From: JAOUEA01 sp038249195
Lineage (GTDB): Bacteria > Actinomycetota > UBA4738 > HRBIN12
Direction of reading: 5' to 3'
Assembly: GCA_038249195.1 (NCBI GenBank)
Contig: JBBRWM010000001.1
Span: 186,001 to 250,000, forward strand
Length of the DNA stretch: 64,000 nt
Positions 8,933 to 17,206 of this stretch are shown piece after piece. The stretch's first letter is position 1, and each line of letters opens with the position of its first letter. A program made the translations under genes and the position numbers. The notes below the pieces were generated by a model. The model had not been told where the DNA came from and searched no databases. It worked only from the letters and a program-made list of their open reading frames with translations.

Positions 8933-9378
8933 CACTGCTCCCCTCGCTCGATCTTGCCGATCTGCTCCAACCTCGCCACGTGGCGGCCCCCCTCGAACGG
9001 GGTGGCCAACCACACGCGGACGATCTCCCTGGCGTAGGTGGGCGCCACGACCCGCGCCCCCATGCCCAGGACGTTCGCGTCGTTGTGTCGCCGCGACAGC
9101 TCGGCCACGAACAGGTCGTGACACAGGGCTGCGCGGACACCGCGGATCTTGTTCGCGACGATCTGCTCTCCCTGGCCGGACCCGCCGAGGACGATGCCAC
9201 GGTCGGCCTCGCCGGCCGATACGGCGCGCGCTGCGGCAGCGCAGAAGGCGGGGTAGTCGACGGGCTCGGGCGAGTCGGTGCCCACGTCCAGGACCTCGTG
9301 GCCCGACCCTGTCAGGTAGCCCTTCAGGTCTTCCTTCAAGGCGAAACCCGCGTGATCGGAGCCCATGGCGATCCGCAC
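8932..9378 (-). CDS. rpiB: Ribose-5-phosphate isomerase B / RpiB-LacAB family
   Basis: A 148-residue sugar-phosphate isomerase of the pentose phosphate pathway. The N-terminal GSDHAGFALKEDL motif and GSGQGEQIVANKIRGVRA match RpiB; the position of the usual Cys of the GTGxG loop carries Ser-Gly-Gln (GGSGQGE). It starts with GTG at 9378, two bases after the stop of the phosphatase gene, and runs into glyA. GSGQGE instead of GTGxGMS places it with the actinobacterial-type RpiB. Confidence 0.9.
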   Translation of the reverse strand: MRIAMGSDHAGFALKEDLKGYLTGSGHEVLDVGTDSPEPVDYPAFCAAAARAVSAGEADRGIVLGGSGQGEQIVANKIRGVRAALCHDLFVAELSRRHNDANVLGMGARVVAPTYAREIVRVWLATPFEGGRHVARLEQIGKIERGEQ

Positions 9379-9380
9379 GC

Positions 9381-9965
9381 CTAGCGCTCCGCGGCCCGCA
9401 CGAGCGCGCCGAACAGGCCGTCGATCAGGCGGGAGGTCCACTCGTCGAGCTCCCATGCGATGGCTCGATAGCTGTCGAAGGGCATGCCGAGTGGGTCTGC
9501 GATGTCGAGGTCGTGGGGGTTCCCGGCGAACCCCGTCGCGCGCTTGTCCTCCGCCTCAGCCACGCGGGCGGCGAGGGTGTCGGGTGAGACGCCCGGTGCG
9601 ACGCGCGGCAGCGCCTCCAGCAACCGCACCAGCTCCTTCAGCGTGAAGGTCTTGTGCGCGGTCTCGAGGTCGGAGGACGCGATGGCGCGACGGTGCTCAG
9701 CGGCCATCGTCACGACGAGCGCGGCGTCTTCGACCATCCCGCCGGTCACCTCCCGGGCGACGTGGCTCGCGATATCCACCCCTCGCTCGGCCGCCGCCCG
9801 CACCGATTCGGGGCGCGCTCCCGAGCCCTGCATCCCCATCGTCCCTGCCGAGGAGACGTGGGGCGCACGCGTCCCGAATCGCGCCACCAGAGCGTCCCGC
9901 AGCAGGCCCTCCGCCATCGGGGAGCGGCAGATGTTGCCCGTACACACGACCAGGATCGACGTCAT
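9381..9965 (-). CDS. Low-molecular-weight protein-tyrosine phosphatase
   Basis: A 194-residue cytosolic phosphatase. The P-loop CTGNICRS begins at Cys8, the nucleophile, and the general-acid aspartate is in ADPLG near the C-terminus. At 194 residues it is longer than the roughly 155 of a minimal LMW-PTP because of extra loops around residues 100-150; the arsenate-reductase relatives share this fold, so an ArsC-like role is an alternative. It lies between tsaC (4-bp overlap at 9962-9965) and rpiB. Confidence 0.88.
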   Translation of the reverse strand: MTSILVVCTGNICRSPMAEGLLRDALVARFGTRAPHVSSAGTMGMQGSGARPESVRAAAERGVDIASHVAREVTGGMVEDAALVVTMAAEHRRAIASSDLETAHKTFTLKELVRLLEALPRVAPGVSPDTLAARVAEAEDKRATGFAGNPHDLDIADPLGMPFDSYRAIAWELDEWTSRLIDGLFGALVRAAER

Positions 9966-10600
9966 GGGCAGAGCGGCGAGTCTAGCAGCGCGCCCTCTTC
10001 GCCCAGGATCCGCGCGATCGTGGCGGCGTCCACCGACCCGTCGCGCAGGATGCGCGCCGTCCCGTGCGCGAGATCCAGCACGGTGGAAGCGACCCCCTGG
10101 GGCGGCTCGTCCTGGCAGAGGTAGATGGCGACGGCGTCGCCGAACGTCCGCTCCAACGCGTCGGCGTCCTCGGCGGTCGGCTCCCCGGACCGGTTCGCGC
10201 TGGTAACCGCGAGCGGCCCGGTCGCCGCCAAGATCGCGAGCGCGAGGGTGTGGTGGGGGACGCGGACGCCTACGGTGAGCGGATCGCCGCCGAGCTCCCA
10301 GCCAGCGCTGACCGCGGTGCGCGCGAGCACGAGCGTCAGCCCGCCCGGCCAGCAGGCGGTCGCGAGGCGATCGGCGCGGGCGTCGAACACCGCCACCGTC
10401 CGGGCCGCGGCCGCCGTGGCCGTCAGCACCGGCAAGTCCAGATCGCGCGAGCGTCGTTTCGCCGCGAAGAGGCGCGCCGTGGCTTCGGGCTGGTCCGGCC
10501 GTGCGGCGATGCCGTAGACGGTGTCGGTCGGGAAGACCACCAGCCCGCCGCGCCGCACGCTCTGCGCCGCCTCCGCGATCGGGTCGTTCCTCAGGGCCAT
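9962..10600 (-). CDS. tsaC: L-threonylcarbamoyladenylate synthase (Sua5/YrdC/TsaC family)
   Basis: A 212-residue enzyme that makes threonylcarbamoyl-AMP for the t6A37 modification of ANN-decoding tRNAs. Family hallmarks are FPTDTVYGIAARP, the KRR(S)RDLDLPV block (the usual KxRPxxxPL is partly altered), WPGGLTLVL, and TSANRSGEP. It is the single-domain YrdC form without a Sua5 C-terminal domain. It overlaps prmC by 10 bp and precedes the phosphatase, the same order as in Mycobacterium (Rv1300-Rv1301). Confidence 0.92.
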   Translation of the reverse strand: MALRNDPIAEAAQSVRRGGLVVFPTDTVYGIAARPDQPEATARLFAAKRRSRDLDLPVLTATAAAARTVAVFDARADRLATACWPGGLTLVLARTAVSAGWELGGDPLTVGVRVPHHTLALAILAATGPLAVTSANRSGEPTAEDADALERTFGDAVAIYLCQDEPPQGVASTVLDLAHGTARILRDGSVDAATIARILGEEGALLDSPLCP

Positions 10601-11424
10601 CGGGCGATCACCACCCGGTCGCGTCCGCTCAGGTCGGGGCGCACGCTCGTGTCCTCATAGCCGGCGGCCTTAAGAACCCGGGTCACCGCCCGCCCGGTGG
10701 TCTCCTCGATCTCCACGATCAGCGCCCCTCCCGGCGCGAGCCAGGTGCGCGCCTCCGCGGCCAGGCGCTCGTAGAGATCCACCCCTCCCACCAGCGCGAG
10801 GATCGGCTCGGCGCGCACCTCCACGGCGAGGCGGTCCACGGCGTGGGGCGCGAGGTAGGGAGGGTTGCTCACCACGAGGTCGACGTTGCCGCGGAGCTCG
10901 GTCGGCAACGGTCCCAGCAGGTCGCCCCGCACGACGACGACGTCCGCCGCGAGCCGCGCGGCGTTGGATCTGGCGAGCTCGACGGCCTCGGAAGCGATAT
11001 CTGTGGCCCATACGCGCGCGCCCGGGTGCTCGGCGGCGATCGACAACGCGATCGCGCCCGATCCGGTGCACACGTCAACCACCACCGGGCCTCGTCGTCT
11101 GCGGATCGCGTCCAGCGCGACATCGACGAGCCCCTCGGTTTCCGGGCGCGGGATGAACACGCCGGGTCGGACCTCGAGGATCAGCCGCCGGAACCCGGTT
11201 TCGCCGGTGACGTATTGCAGCGGCACTCCCGAGCAGCGCCGACACAGCGCACGACCGAACCGGCGCGCCTCCGCGTCCGTGAGGGGTCCCCTCCGCTTGT
11301 ATAACCCGGCCCGATCCGTGTCGAGGACGTGCGCGAGCAGCAGCTCCGCGGTAGGGAGGGGCGAATCGACCCCGTGGCGGTCCAGGTAGGCGGACGCGCG
11401 ACGCGCGACCTCGGCGGGGCGCAT
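10591..11424 (-). CDS. prmC: Release factor glutamine methyltransferase PrmC (HemK)
   Basis: This 277-residue SAM-dependent enzyme methylates the GGQ glutamine of release factors. An N-terminal helical domain (about 1-85) is followed by a Rossmann methyltransferase fold with VDVCTGSGAIAL binding SAM and the catalytic NPPY motif (VVSNPPYLAPH). The ATG at 11424 shares a base with the prfA stop (TGATG), so the enzyme is coupled to its own substrate. Upstream in-frame sequence lies inside prfA and is rejected as coding. Confidence 0.96.
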   Translation of the reverse strand: MRPAEVARRASAYLDRHGVDSPLPTAELLLAHVLDTDRAGLYKRRGPLTDAEARRFGRALCRRCSGVPLQYVTGETGFRRLILEVRPGVFIPRPETEGLVDVALDAIRRRRGPVVVDVCTGSGAIALSIAAEHPGARVWATDIASEAVELARSNAARLAADVVVVRGDLLGPLPTELRGNVDLVVSNPPYLAPHAVDRLAVEVRAEPILALVGGVDLYERLAAEARTWLAPGGALIVEIEETTGRAVTRVLKAAGYEDTSVRPDLSGRDRVVIARWP

Positions 11425-12521
11425 CAACGTACCTCGGCGCCGCCCTCGGCGAGCTGTTGGGCGCGCTCGGCCGCGTTCAGGCGGTCCGCGAACTCGTCGA
11501 GACCCTCGCCGCCGGCCAGCACATCCTGCATCCGATGGGACGTGAACTTGATCCGATGGTCCGTGATGCGCCCGTCGGGGAAATTGTAGGTCCGGATCTT
11601 TTCCGAGCGGTCCCCCGTGCCCAGCTGCGAGCGGCGCGCGGCGGCCTCCTTCGCCTGCGCCTCGTCCAGCGCCTTCTGCAAGAGGCGCGCGCGCAAGTAG
11701 CGCATGGCCTTCTCTCGATTCTGCAGCTGCGAACGCTCTTCCTGGCACTCAACCTTGATGCCGGATGGTTTGTGAACGATGCGTACGGCGGAGTCCGTGG
11801 TGTTCACCGACTGGCCACCCGGGCCCGAGGAGCGATAGACCTGGATCTCCAGATCCTCCGGGCGGAGCTCGACGTCCACATCCTCCGCGGTGACCAAGAC
11901 CGCGACCGTCGCGGTCGACGTGTGGACACGGCCCTGGGATTCGGTGACCGGCACGCGCTGGACCCGATGCACGCCGGACTCGTGCTTCATGACTCGGTGC
12001 GCATCCTTCCCCCGAACCTCCAAGACGACCTCCTTGAAGCCCCCGAGCTCCGAGGGCGACGCGGACAGCACCTCCGCCTTCCAGCGGTGTCGCTCCGCCA
12101 GGCGCTCGTACATCTCCAGCAACGCTGCGGCCCACAACGCGGCCTCCTGACCGCCGGCCCCCGCCCGGATCTCCACGATGAGGTCCTTGCCGTCGTCCGG
12201 GTCCTTCGGGGTGAGCAGGAGCTCGAGGCGCGCCCGAAGCCGCGCGGAGCGCTCTTCGGCCCGTTCCGCTTCCTCCTTGAAGAACGCCGCCATCTCCGCG
12301 TCCTCCTCGGCGTCCGCGAGCTCGTGCGCGTCCTCAGCTGCCCGCGCGGCCGCCCGATACTCGCGATACGGCGTGACGATCTCCTCCAGCTCCGAGAAGG
12401 CCTTGCCGAGGTCTTTCAGCCGCGCAGGCTCATCGCCCACATCGGGCGATGCCATCTCCGCCGAGACCGCCTCATAGCGGATCTCGATCTCCTCCAGGCG
12501 TTCGTCCATGTCGGTGGCCAC
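11424..12521 (-). CDS. prfA: Peptide chain release factor 1
   Basis: This 365-residue factor terminates translation at UAA and UAG. The codon-recognition tripeptide is PVT (residues 191-193), specific to RF1 rather than the SPF of RF2. The peptidyl-hydrolysis GGQ is at 235-237 in SSGPGGQSVN. The N-terminal coiled-coil domain is rich in Glu/Ala. It is followed directly by prmC, which methylates Gln237. The start at 12521 gives normal family length. Confidence 0.97.
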   Translation of the reverse strand: MATDMDERLEEIEIRYEAVSAEMASPDVGDEPARLKDLGKAFSELEEIVTPYREYRAAARAAEDAHELADAEEDAEMAAFFKEEAERAEERSARLRARLELLLTPKDPDDGKDLIVEIRAGAGGQEAALWAAALLEMYERLAERHRWKAEVLSASPSELGGFKEVVLEVRGKDAHRVMKHESGVHRVQRVPVTESQGRVHTSTATVAVLVTAEDVDVELRPEDLEIQVYRSSGPGGQSVNTTDSAVRIVHKPSGIKVECQEERSQLQNREKAMRYLRARLLQKALDEAQAKEAAARRSQLGTGDRSEKIRTYNFPDGRITDHRIKFTSHRMQDVLAGGEGLDEFADRLNAAERAQQLAEGGAEVR

Positions 12522-12580
12522 GGGCCGATCATCTCAGCCGTGGATCCAGATCGTCCGACGCGCTCGAGGCGACGGGAGGA

Positions 12581-13348
12581 TCAGTTGCCGGGGCGGTCCT
12601 CCGCGTCGAAGTCGAACTCGATCGACGCGAGGTCGGGCAGGTCCATCGAGTCGTCTTTGGCCACCCACAGGTCTTCGATGCCGAGAGAGTCGTCCCCCTC
12701 CTGCGCTGCGCCCGCATCGTCCGCGCCAGCGGGGATCTCTTCGCCCGCGGCCGCCTCCGCCTCCGCGATCGGTCCCGGCAGCTCGGCGGCATCGTCGATG
12801 ACCACGTCGAGATCCTTCGCGGCCGAGAGCAGGCGCGACTGCATTGTCTGAAGCTGATCCGCCAGCTCCTGGCGCCGCGAGGCCAGCCCGCTGAGGGCCC
12901 GATCCGCCTCGGCGCGAGCTTCTGCCAGGAGCCTGTCGGCGTCCGCGCGAGACTCCTCCGCCCGGGACTGCGCGTCCGTGCGGATGCGGTCGGCGTCGGC
13001 GCGAGCCTCGTCCAGGATGCGCGCGGATTCCTCCTTCGCCTCGCTCACGACGCGTTGGGCCTCCTGGTCAGCCGTCCCGAGCAGTCCCGCGAATCGCTTG
13101 GCGAACGCCTCGTAGGGATCGACGGCGGGCGCCGACTCGGCCGCGGGCCCGGACGCGGCGTTGCGCATCGCGTTCTTCGTGGCGGCGCGCTCGTCGCGGA
13201 GCTCCCCCTCCAACGCGTCGATGCGGTCGGCGAGCGCGTAGAGGAAGTCGCTGACTTCGTCGGGGTCGTATCCCCGCCGGATCGAACCGAACTCCTTGCG
13301 GCGGATCTGGTCGGATGTGGGGCTGGTGGGAAGGACGAGATCAGGCAT
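12581..13348 (-). CDS. DivIVA-domain coiled-coil protein
   Basis: A 255-residue cytoplasmic protein. Residues about 10-60 form a DivIVA-type N-terminal domain: DQIRRKEFGSIRRGYDPDEV, with membrane-binding basic residues, then a first coiled coil. Residues about 90-190 are a long Ala/Glu/Arg/Asp coiled coil with repeated ADADR heptads; the C-terminus is acidic. Such proteins mark poles or septa and recruit cell-wall enzymes. The start at 13348 (ATG) overlaps yqhQ by 8 bp. It may be an accessory DivIVA rather than Wag31, which normally sits beside ftsZ. Confidence 0.8.
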   Translation of the reverse strand: MPDLVLPTSPTSDQIRRKEFGSIRRGYDPDEVSDFLYALADRIDALEGELRDERAATKNAMRNAASGPAAESAPAVDPYEAFAKRFAGLLGTADQEAQRVVSEAKEESARILDEARADADRIRTDAQSRAEESRADADRLLAEARAEADRALSGLASRRQELADQLQTMQSRLLSAAKDLDVVIDDAAELPGPIAEAEAAAGEEIPAGADDAGAAQEGDDSLGIEDLWVAKDDSMDLPDLASIEFDFDAEDRPGN

Positions 13349-14369
13349 GGGGCGCCTCCGAGGTTCCGGTCGATGGAGCACCCATCTTCGGTTCGCCGGA
13401 GGGCGGATGCAACGACCCCGGCGAGGGGGCGCGACCGTCCGGCGCTACCGTCGGGACGGGGTCGGGGCGCGAACCCGCGACCTCCTCGCACCGCAGCACC
13501 TCGTCGAACGAGGCGATCGCCACCTGGATCTGACCCGTGTCGGGCTCCCGCGTCGTGATGTACTGCAGCCAGATGCCCGGTCGCATGAGCGCACGCATCA
13601 AGGCGGCGTCGGGGAACCGTGCACCCAGCCGCAGGGCCTCGTAGGCCAACCCGGCGATGATCGGGATGGCGATGACCCTCGAGAGCAGACGCCACACCAG
13701 GCCGGGGGTCCCGAAGAGCGTGAACACGAAGATCGTCACGATCATCACGATGATCAGGAAGTTCGTGCCGCAGCGTACGTGCTCCTTCGGGAATCGTCCG
13801 ACACCGGGGGGATCCAAGGAAACGCGATGCTCGAAGGCGGCGATCGTCTTGTGCTCGGCGCCGTGGTATTGGAAGACGCGCTGCACCTCCGCGGAACGGC
13901 CGATGAGCCACAGGTAGCCCACGAAGAGGCCCACGCGGAACACCCCCTCAGCGACCAGGACGGCCACGCCGTCCCCGAAGCGCCCTCCCACCCAGGAGAA
14001 CAACACGGTGGGACCCAGGATGAACACCGCCGTGAACAGCAGCATGGCCACGCCCAGGGTGATGCCGATCTGCCGGGACGAGAGCTGTTCGTCCTCATCG
14101 GTGGAACGGTTGGCGGCCACCATCATCGCGCGCACGCCGATCGCGAGGGACTGACCCAACACGATCACCCCCCGCACGAACGGCCGGCCGAGGAGCGGAT
14201 GGCGACGGGCCGCCGAGTGGATCTCGTGCGATTCGACGTGGATGCTCCCGGCGGGCTCGCGCACCGCCACGGCCCAATGGTTGGCTCCACGCATCATGAC
14301 GCCTTCCATGACTGCCTGGCCGCCGTAGAGATGATCGGCGGTGGGCTCCGCGGGAGCCGGATCCGTCAC
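13341..14369 (-). CDS. YqhQ-like DUF1385 membrane protein
   Basis: A 342-residue protein whose opening GGQAVMEGVMMRG and central YHGAEHKTI are hallmarks of DUF1385 (B. subtilis YqhQ). About five membrane segments lie between residues 65 and 250, and a 70-residue Pro/Ser-rich tail follows. Its function is unknown in the family. Placement between rpmE and prfA is also common in Firmicutes, which hints at an old link with the translation cluster. Here it is coupled by overlap to the DivIVA protein, suggesting an envelope role. Confidence 0.88.
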   Translation of the reverse strand: MTDPAPAEPTADHLYGGQAVMEGVMMRGANHWAVAVREPAGSIHVESHEIHSAARRHPLLGRPFVRGVIVLGQSLAIGVRAMMVAANRSTDEDEQLSSRQIGITLGVAMLLFTAVFILGPTVLFSWVGGRFGDGVAVLVAEGVFRVGLFVGYLWLIGRSAEVQRVFQYHGAEHKTIAAFEHRVSLDPPGVGRFPKEHVRCGTNFLIIVMIVTIFVFTLFGTPGLVWRLLSRVIAIPIIAGLAYEALRLGARFPDAALMRALMRPGIWLQYITTREPDTGQIQVAIASFDEVLRCEEVAGSRPDPVPTVAPDGRAPSPGSLHPPSGEPKMGAPSTGTSEAPHA

Positions 14370-14372
14370 GGG

Positions 14373-14600
14373 TTAGGACTTCGCGGCCTGCTGCGCCTGC
14401 TTCGTCTTCTCGTAGCGGCGCTGGAACCGCTCGACGCGACCGCCCGTGTCCACGAGCTTCTGCTTGCCCGTGTAGAAGGGATGGCAGTTGGAGCAGATGT
14501 CGGCGCGGATCTCGCTCACCGTCGAGCGTGTTTGGAACGTGTTGCCGCACGAACAGTGGACAGACGCGATCTGGTACTCGGGGTGGATCCCTGGCTTCAT
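14373..14600 (-). CDS. rpmE: 50S ribosomal protein L31, zinc-binding type
   Basis: This 75-residue large-subunit protein has all four zinc ligands: Cys16, Cys18, Cys36 and Cys39 (HCSCGN and CSNCHPFYTG). It is therefore the C+ form, which needs zinc. The ATG at 14600 has AAGGAGCACC upstream. It follows rho on the same strand after 112 bp and precedes yqhQ by 3 bp. No Zur-regulated paralog lacking cysteines is visible in the window. Confidence 0.96.
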   Translation of the reverse strand: MKPGIHPEYQIASVHCSCGNTFQTRSTVSEIRADICSNCHPFYTGKQKLVDTGGRVERFQRRYEKTKQAQQAAKS

Positions 14601-14712
14601 GGCTCGGTGCTCCTTGGGGTGAGTCGGCTCAAGGGTAACCCGGCGCGGATCCCCTCGCTCATCTCCTTCAACGCGGCCGTATTCCGGGCGTGGTCGAGTC
14701 GGCCTGGGCAGC

Positions 14713-16539
14713 TCAGCTCCCGGACGGGGCCTTCGCGATCTCCTTGAGGAACTGCTCGTTGGACTTGGTGGCGCGGATCTTGTCCGTGAGCAGCTCCAAC
14801 GCGGCGCCTGGCTCCAAAGCGTGGAGCACGCGGCGCAACTTGATCACCAACGCGAGCTCCTCGGGCGCGAGGAGCAACTCCTCCTTGCGGGTGCTCGAGG
14901 CATCGACGTTGATGGCGGGGAACAGCCGCTTCTCCGCGAGCGAGCGATCGAGGCGGATCTCCATGTTGCCCGTACCCTTGAATTCTTCGAAGATCCCGTC
15001 GTCCATCCGCGAGCCGGTCTCCACGAGCGCGCTCGCGATGATGGTGATCGAGCCGCCCTCCTCGATGTTACGAGCCGCACCGAAGAACCGGCGAGGCGGG
15101 TAGAGCGCTGCAGAGTCGATGCCGCCGGTGAGGATCTTCCCCGACGTGGGCATGGAGAGGTTGTAGGCGCGGGCGAGCCGCGTCATCGAGTCGAGGATGA
15201 TCACGACATCCTGCCCCTGCTCGGCGAGGCGCTTCGAGCGCTCCAGCACCAACTCCGTCACCTGCACGTGCTGATCCGTGGGTTTGTCGAACGTCGAGTA
15301 CACGACCTCGGCCGCCGTGACGGTCCGCTGCCAGTCCGTAACCTCCTCGGGGCGCTCGTCGACGAGCAGCACGATGAGGTGCACCTCCGGGTTCGAGGCA
15401 AGGATACCGTTGGCGATCTGCTTGAGGATCGTGGTCTTCCCGGCCTTGGGCGGGGACACGACCATCCCGCGCTGCCCCTTCCCGATGGGCGAGATCATGT
15501 CGATGATCCGCTCGGACACGGCCAGGGGGCCGCCCTCGAGACGGAACCGCTCCTGCGGGAACAGCGGCGTGAGCTTGTCGAAGTTGCGTCGTTCCCGCGA
15601 GGCCTCTGGCTCGAGACCGTTCACGGTCTCGGCGTCCAGCAGGGCCGCGTATTTCTCGGTGTCGCGGGCACGCCGGACCTTCCCCGTAAGCACGTCCCCC
15701 TTGCGCAGGCCCATCTTGCGGACCTGCGAGAGCGAGACATAGGCGTCGTCGGGACCCGGGGTGTAGCCAGTCGTCCGCAGGAACCCGTAGCCATCGGGAA
15801 GGAGGTCGAGGATCCCCGAGACCACGGGGGCGTTCGCGATCTCCTCGGCGCGCTCCAGCTCCTCGCGTTGGCGGCGCTCCTCGCGTTGGCGGCGCCGGTC
15901 CTCACGGCTGGGACGCTGGCGGCGACCGTCTGCGTCCTGGTTGCGATCCCGATTCTGGTCTCCCCCGCGGTTCTGGTTGCGGTCGCGACCCTGGTTGCGC
16001 CCCTGATCCCGTCCCTGATTGCGATCGTCGCGACCCCGGCCCTGGCCCTGTCCCTGGTCGCGGTCCTGGTTGCGGTCGGGTTGCCCGCCTCGGTCCTGGG
16101 TGCGCTCCCCCTCCCGGCCGCGGTCCTGGTCGCTCGCGCGATCGGCCGCCTGGAGTGCCGACGCGTCCGCGGAGCCGGGCGCCTCGCGCGAGGCCGAATC
16201 GCCCCCGCCGGCCGCGGGCTCGAGCCCCGTGCCGGTCGCGCCGTCGTCGTTCTCGGCGGCGCTCGGCGCCGCGGACTCCTCGATGGCCTCCTGCGGATCG
16301 CCGTCTCGGCCCCGGTCGCCGTTCGACCTGCGGGCTCGCGGCGCTTTCGCGGGCGTCTTTGCGCCGACGGCGCTGCCGTGGCCGTTGCCCGCTTCGGCGC
16401 CGCCCTTGGCCACGATCGCGTCGATCAGGCCGGACTTGCGCAGCTTCTGGGTTCCCTCGATGCCCATGTCCTGGGCGATCCGTTGCAGCTCGGGGATGAG
16501 CTTCCCCTCGAGGGCGCTGCGGTCCGTGATGGTCTCCAT
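14713..16539 (-). CDS. rho: Transcription termination factor Rho with long disordered insert
   Basis: A 608-residue hexameric RNA helicase that ends transcription. Order: N-terminal helical domain (about 1-45); a low-complexity region (about 60-235) of Arg, Asn, Asp, Gly and Gln; a cold-shock RNA-binding domain (GYGFLR near 250); then the ATPase with Walker A PPKAGKTT and Walker B VVIILDSMTRLARAYN. E. coli Rho is about 419 residues, so nearly 190 are extra; similar inserts are known in actinobacterial Rho and can bind RNA or drive condensation. It lies 4 bp after transaldolase. Confidence 0.97.
   Translation of the reverse strand: METITDRSALEGKLIPELQRIAQDMGIEGTQKLRKSGLIDAIVAKGGAEAGNGHGSAVGAKTPAKAPRARRSNGDRGRDGDPQEAIEESAAPSAAENDDGATGTGLEPAAGGGDSASREAPGSADASALQAADRASDQDRGREGERTQDRGGQPDRNQDRDQGQGQGRGRDDRNQGRDQGRNQGRDRNQNRGGDQNRDRNQDADGRRQRPSREDRRRQREERRQREELERAEEIANAPVVSGILDLLPDGYGFLRTTGYTPGPDDAYVSLSQVRKMGLRKGDVLTGKVRRARDTEKYAALLDAETVNGLEPEASRERRNFDKLTPLFPQERFRLEGGPLAVSERIIDMISPIGKGQRGMVVSPPKAGKTTILKQIANGILASNPEVHLIVLLVDERPEEVTDWQRTVTAAEVVYSTFDKPTDQHVQVTELVLERSKRLAEQGQDVVIILDSMTRLARAYNLSMPTSGKILTGGIDSAALYPPRRFFGAARNIEEGGSITIIASALVETGSRMDDGIFEEFKGTGNMEIRLDRSLAEKRLFPAINVDASSTRKEELLLAPEELALVIKLRRVLHALEPGAALELLTDKIRATKSNEQFLKEIAKAPSGS
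15931..16110. repeat. Low-complexity repeat coding the Rho Arg/Asn/Gln/Gly tract
   Basis: Imperfect short units such as CGGTTCTGGTTGCG and CCTGGTTGCG recur every 12-30 bp. On the coding (minus) strand they encode variations of DRNQ, NQGRDQG and GQGRGR. Unit length and sequence vary and the frame is kept, so this is an expanding protein tract rather than a CRISPR array or a mobile repeat. Confidence 0.7.
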
Positions 16540-16543
16540 GAGG

Positions 16544-17206
16544 CTACGCCTCTCCCTTCAGATCGGTCTGGAGCGTGTTCCAGTCGGCCAGGAACTTCTC
16601 GAGGCCGCTGTCGGTCAGTGGATGCTTCACGAGCTTCGCGAAGACGTCGTAGGGCATCGTGGCGATGTTCGCGCCGGCGAGGGCCGACTCCACGACGTGC
16701 ATGGGGTGGCGCAGCGAGGCAGCCAACACGTTGGTCCGATAGCCCTGCACCTCATAGAGGTCGCAGATGGTGCGGAGCATCCCCATGCCGTCGCCGGCGA
16801 CGTCGTCCAGCCTACCGAGGAACGGCGACACGATGTACGCGCCGATCTCGGCGGCGAGGATCGCCTGTGCCGGGGAGAACACCAGGGTGACGTTGATCCG
16901 GATGTCCTCTGCGGTGAGACGCTTGCCCGCAGCGAGGCCGTTGGCCGTCATAGGGACCTTCACTACGGCGTTCGGCGCTTTCGCGGCGAGCTTGAGGCCC
17001 TCCTCGTACATCGCGTCCGCCTCCAAAGACGTGGTCTCCAGCGAGATGTCGCCCGGGACCGTGTCCAGGATCTCTTGCCACACGAGGTCGGGGTCCTGCC
17101 CCTCCTTCGCGATGAGCGACGGGTTCGTCGTCACGCCGGAGAGCACCCCCCATCGGTTGATCTCGCGGATCTCTTCGATATCGGCGGTGTCCAGGAAGAG
17201 TTTCAT
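16544..17206 (-). CDS. tal: Small transaldolase / fructose-6-phosphate aldolase family
   Basis: A 220-residue TIM-barrel enzyme of the short transaldolase (TalC/FSA) class. MKLFLDTADI at the start, SGVTTNPSL, and the Schiff-base Lys83 in VVKVPMT are diagnostic. It should interconvert sedoheptulose-7-P and glyceraldehyde-3-P with erythrose-4-P and fructose-6-P; an FSA activity cannot be ruled out. ATG at 17206 overlaps the kinase upstream (ATGA). Its place in an operon with phosphoglycerate enzymes fits central carbon metabolism. Confidence 0.93.
   Translation of the reverse strand: MKLFLDTADIEEIREINRWGVLSGVTTNPSLIAKEGQDPDLVWQEILDTVPGDISLETTSLEADAMYEEGLKLAAKAPNAVVKVPMTANGLAAGKRLTAEDIRINVTLVFSPAQAILAAEIGAYIVSPFLGRLDDVAGDGMGMLRTICDLYEVQGYRTNVLAASLRHPMHVVESALAGANIATMPYDVFAKLVKHPLTDSGLEKFLADWNTLQTDLKGEA

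Noticed and set aside
15931..16110. CRISPR-like repeats
   Set aside because: Units vary in length and sequence, have no spacers, and lie in frame within rho.
14821..16890. Long plus-strand open frame (about 690 codons) opposite rho
   Set aside because: It is the mirror of rho and tal in high-GC DNA. It has no family motifs, and the minus-strand frame has all Rho motifs.
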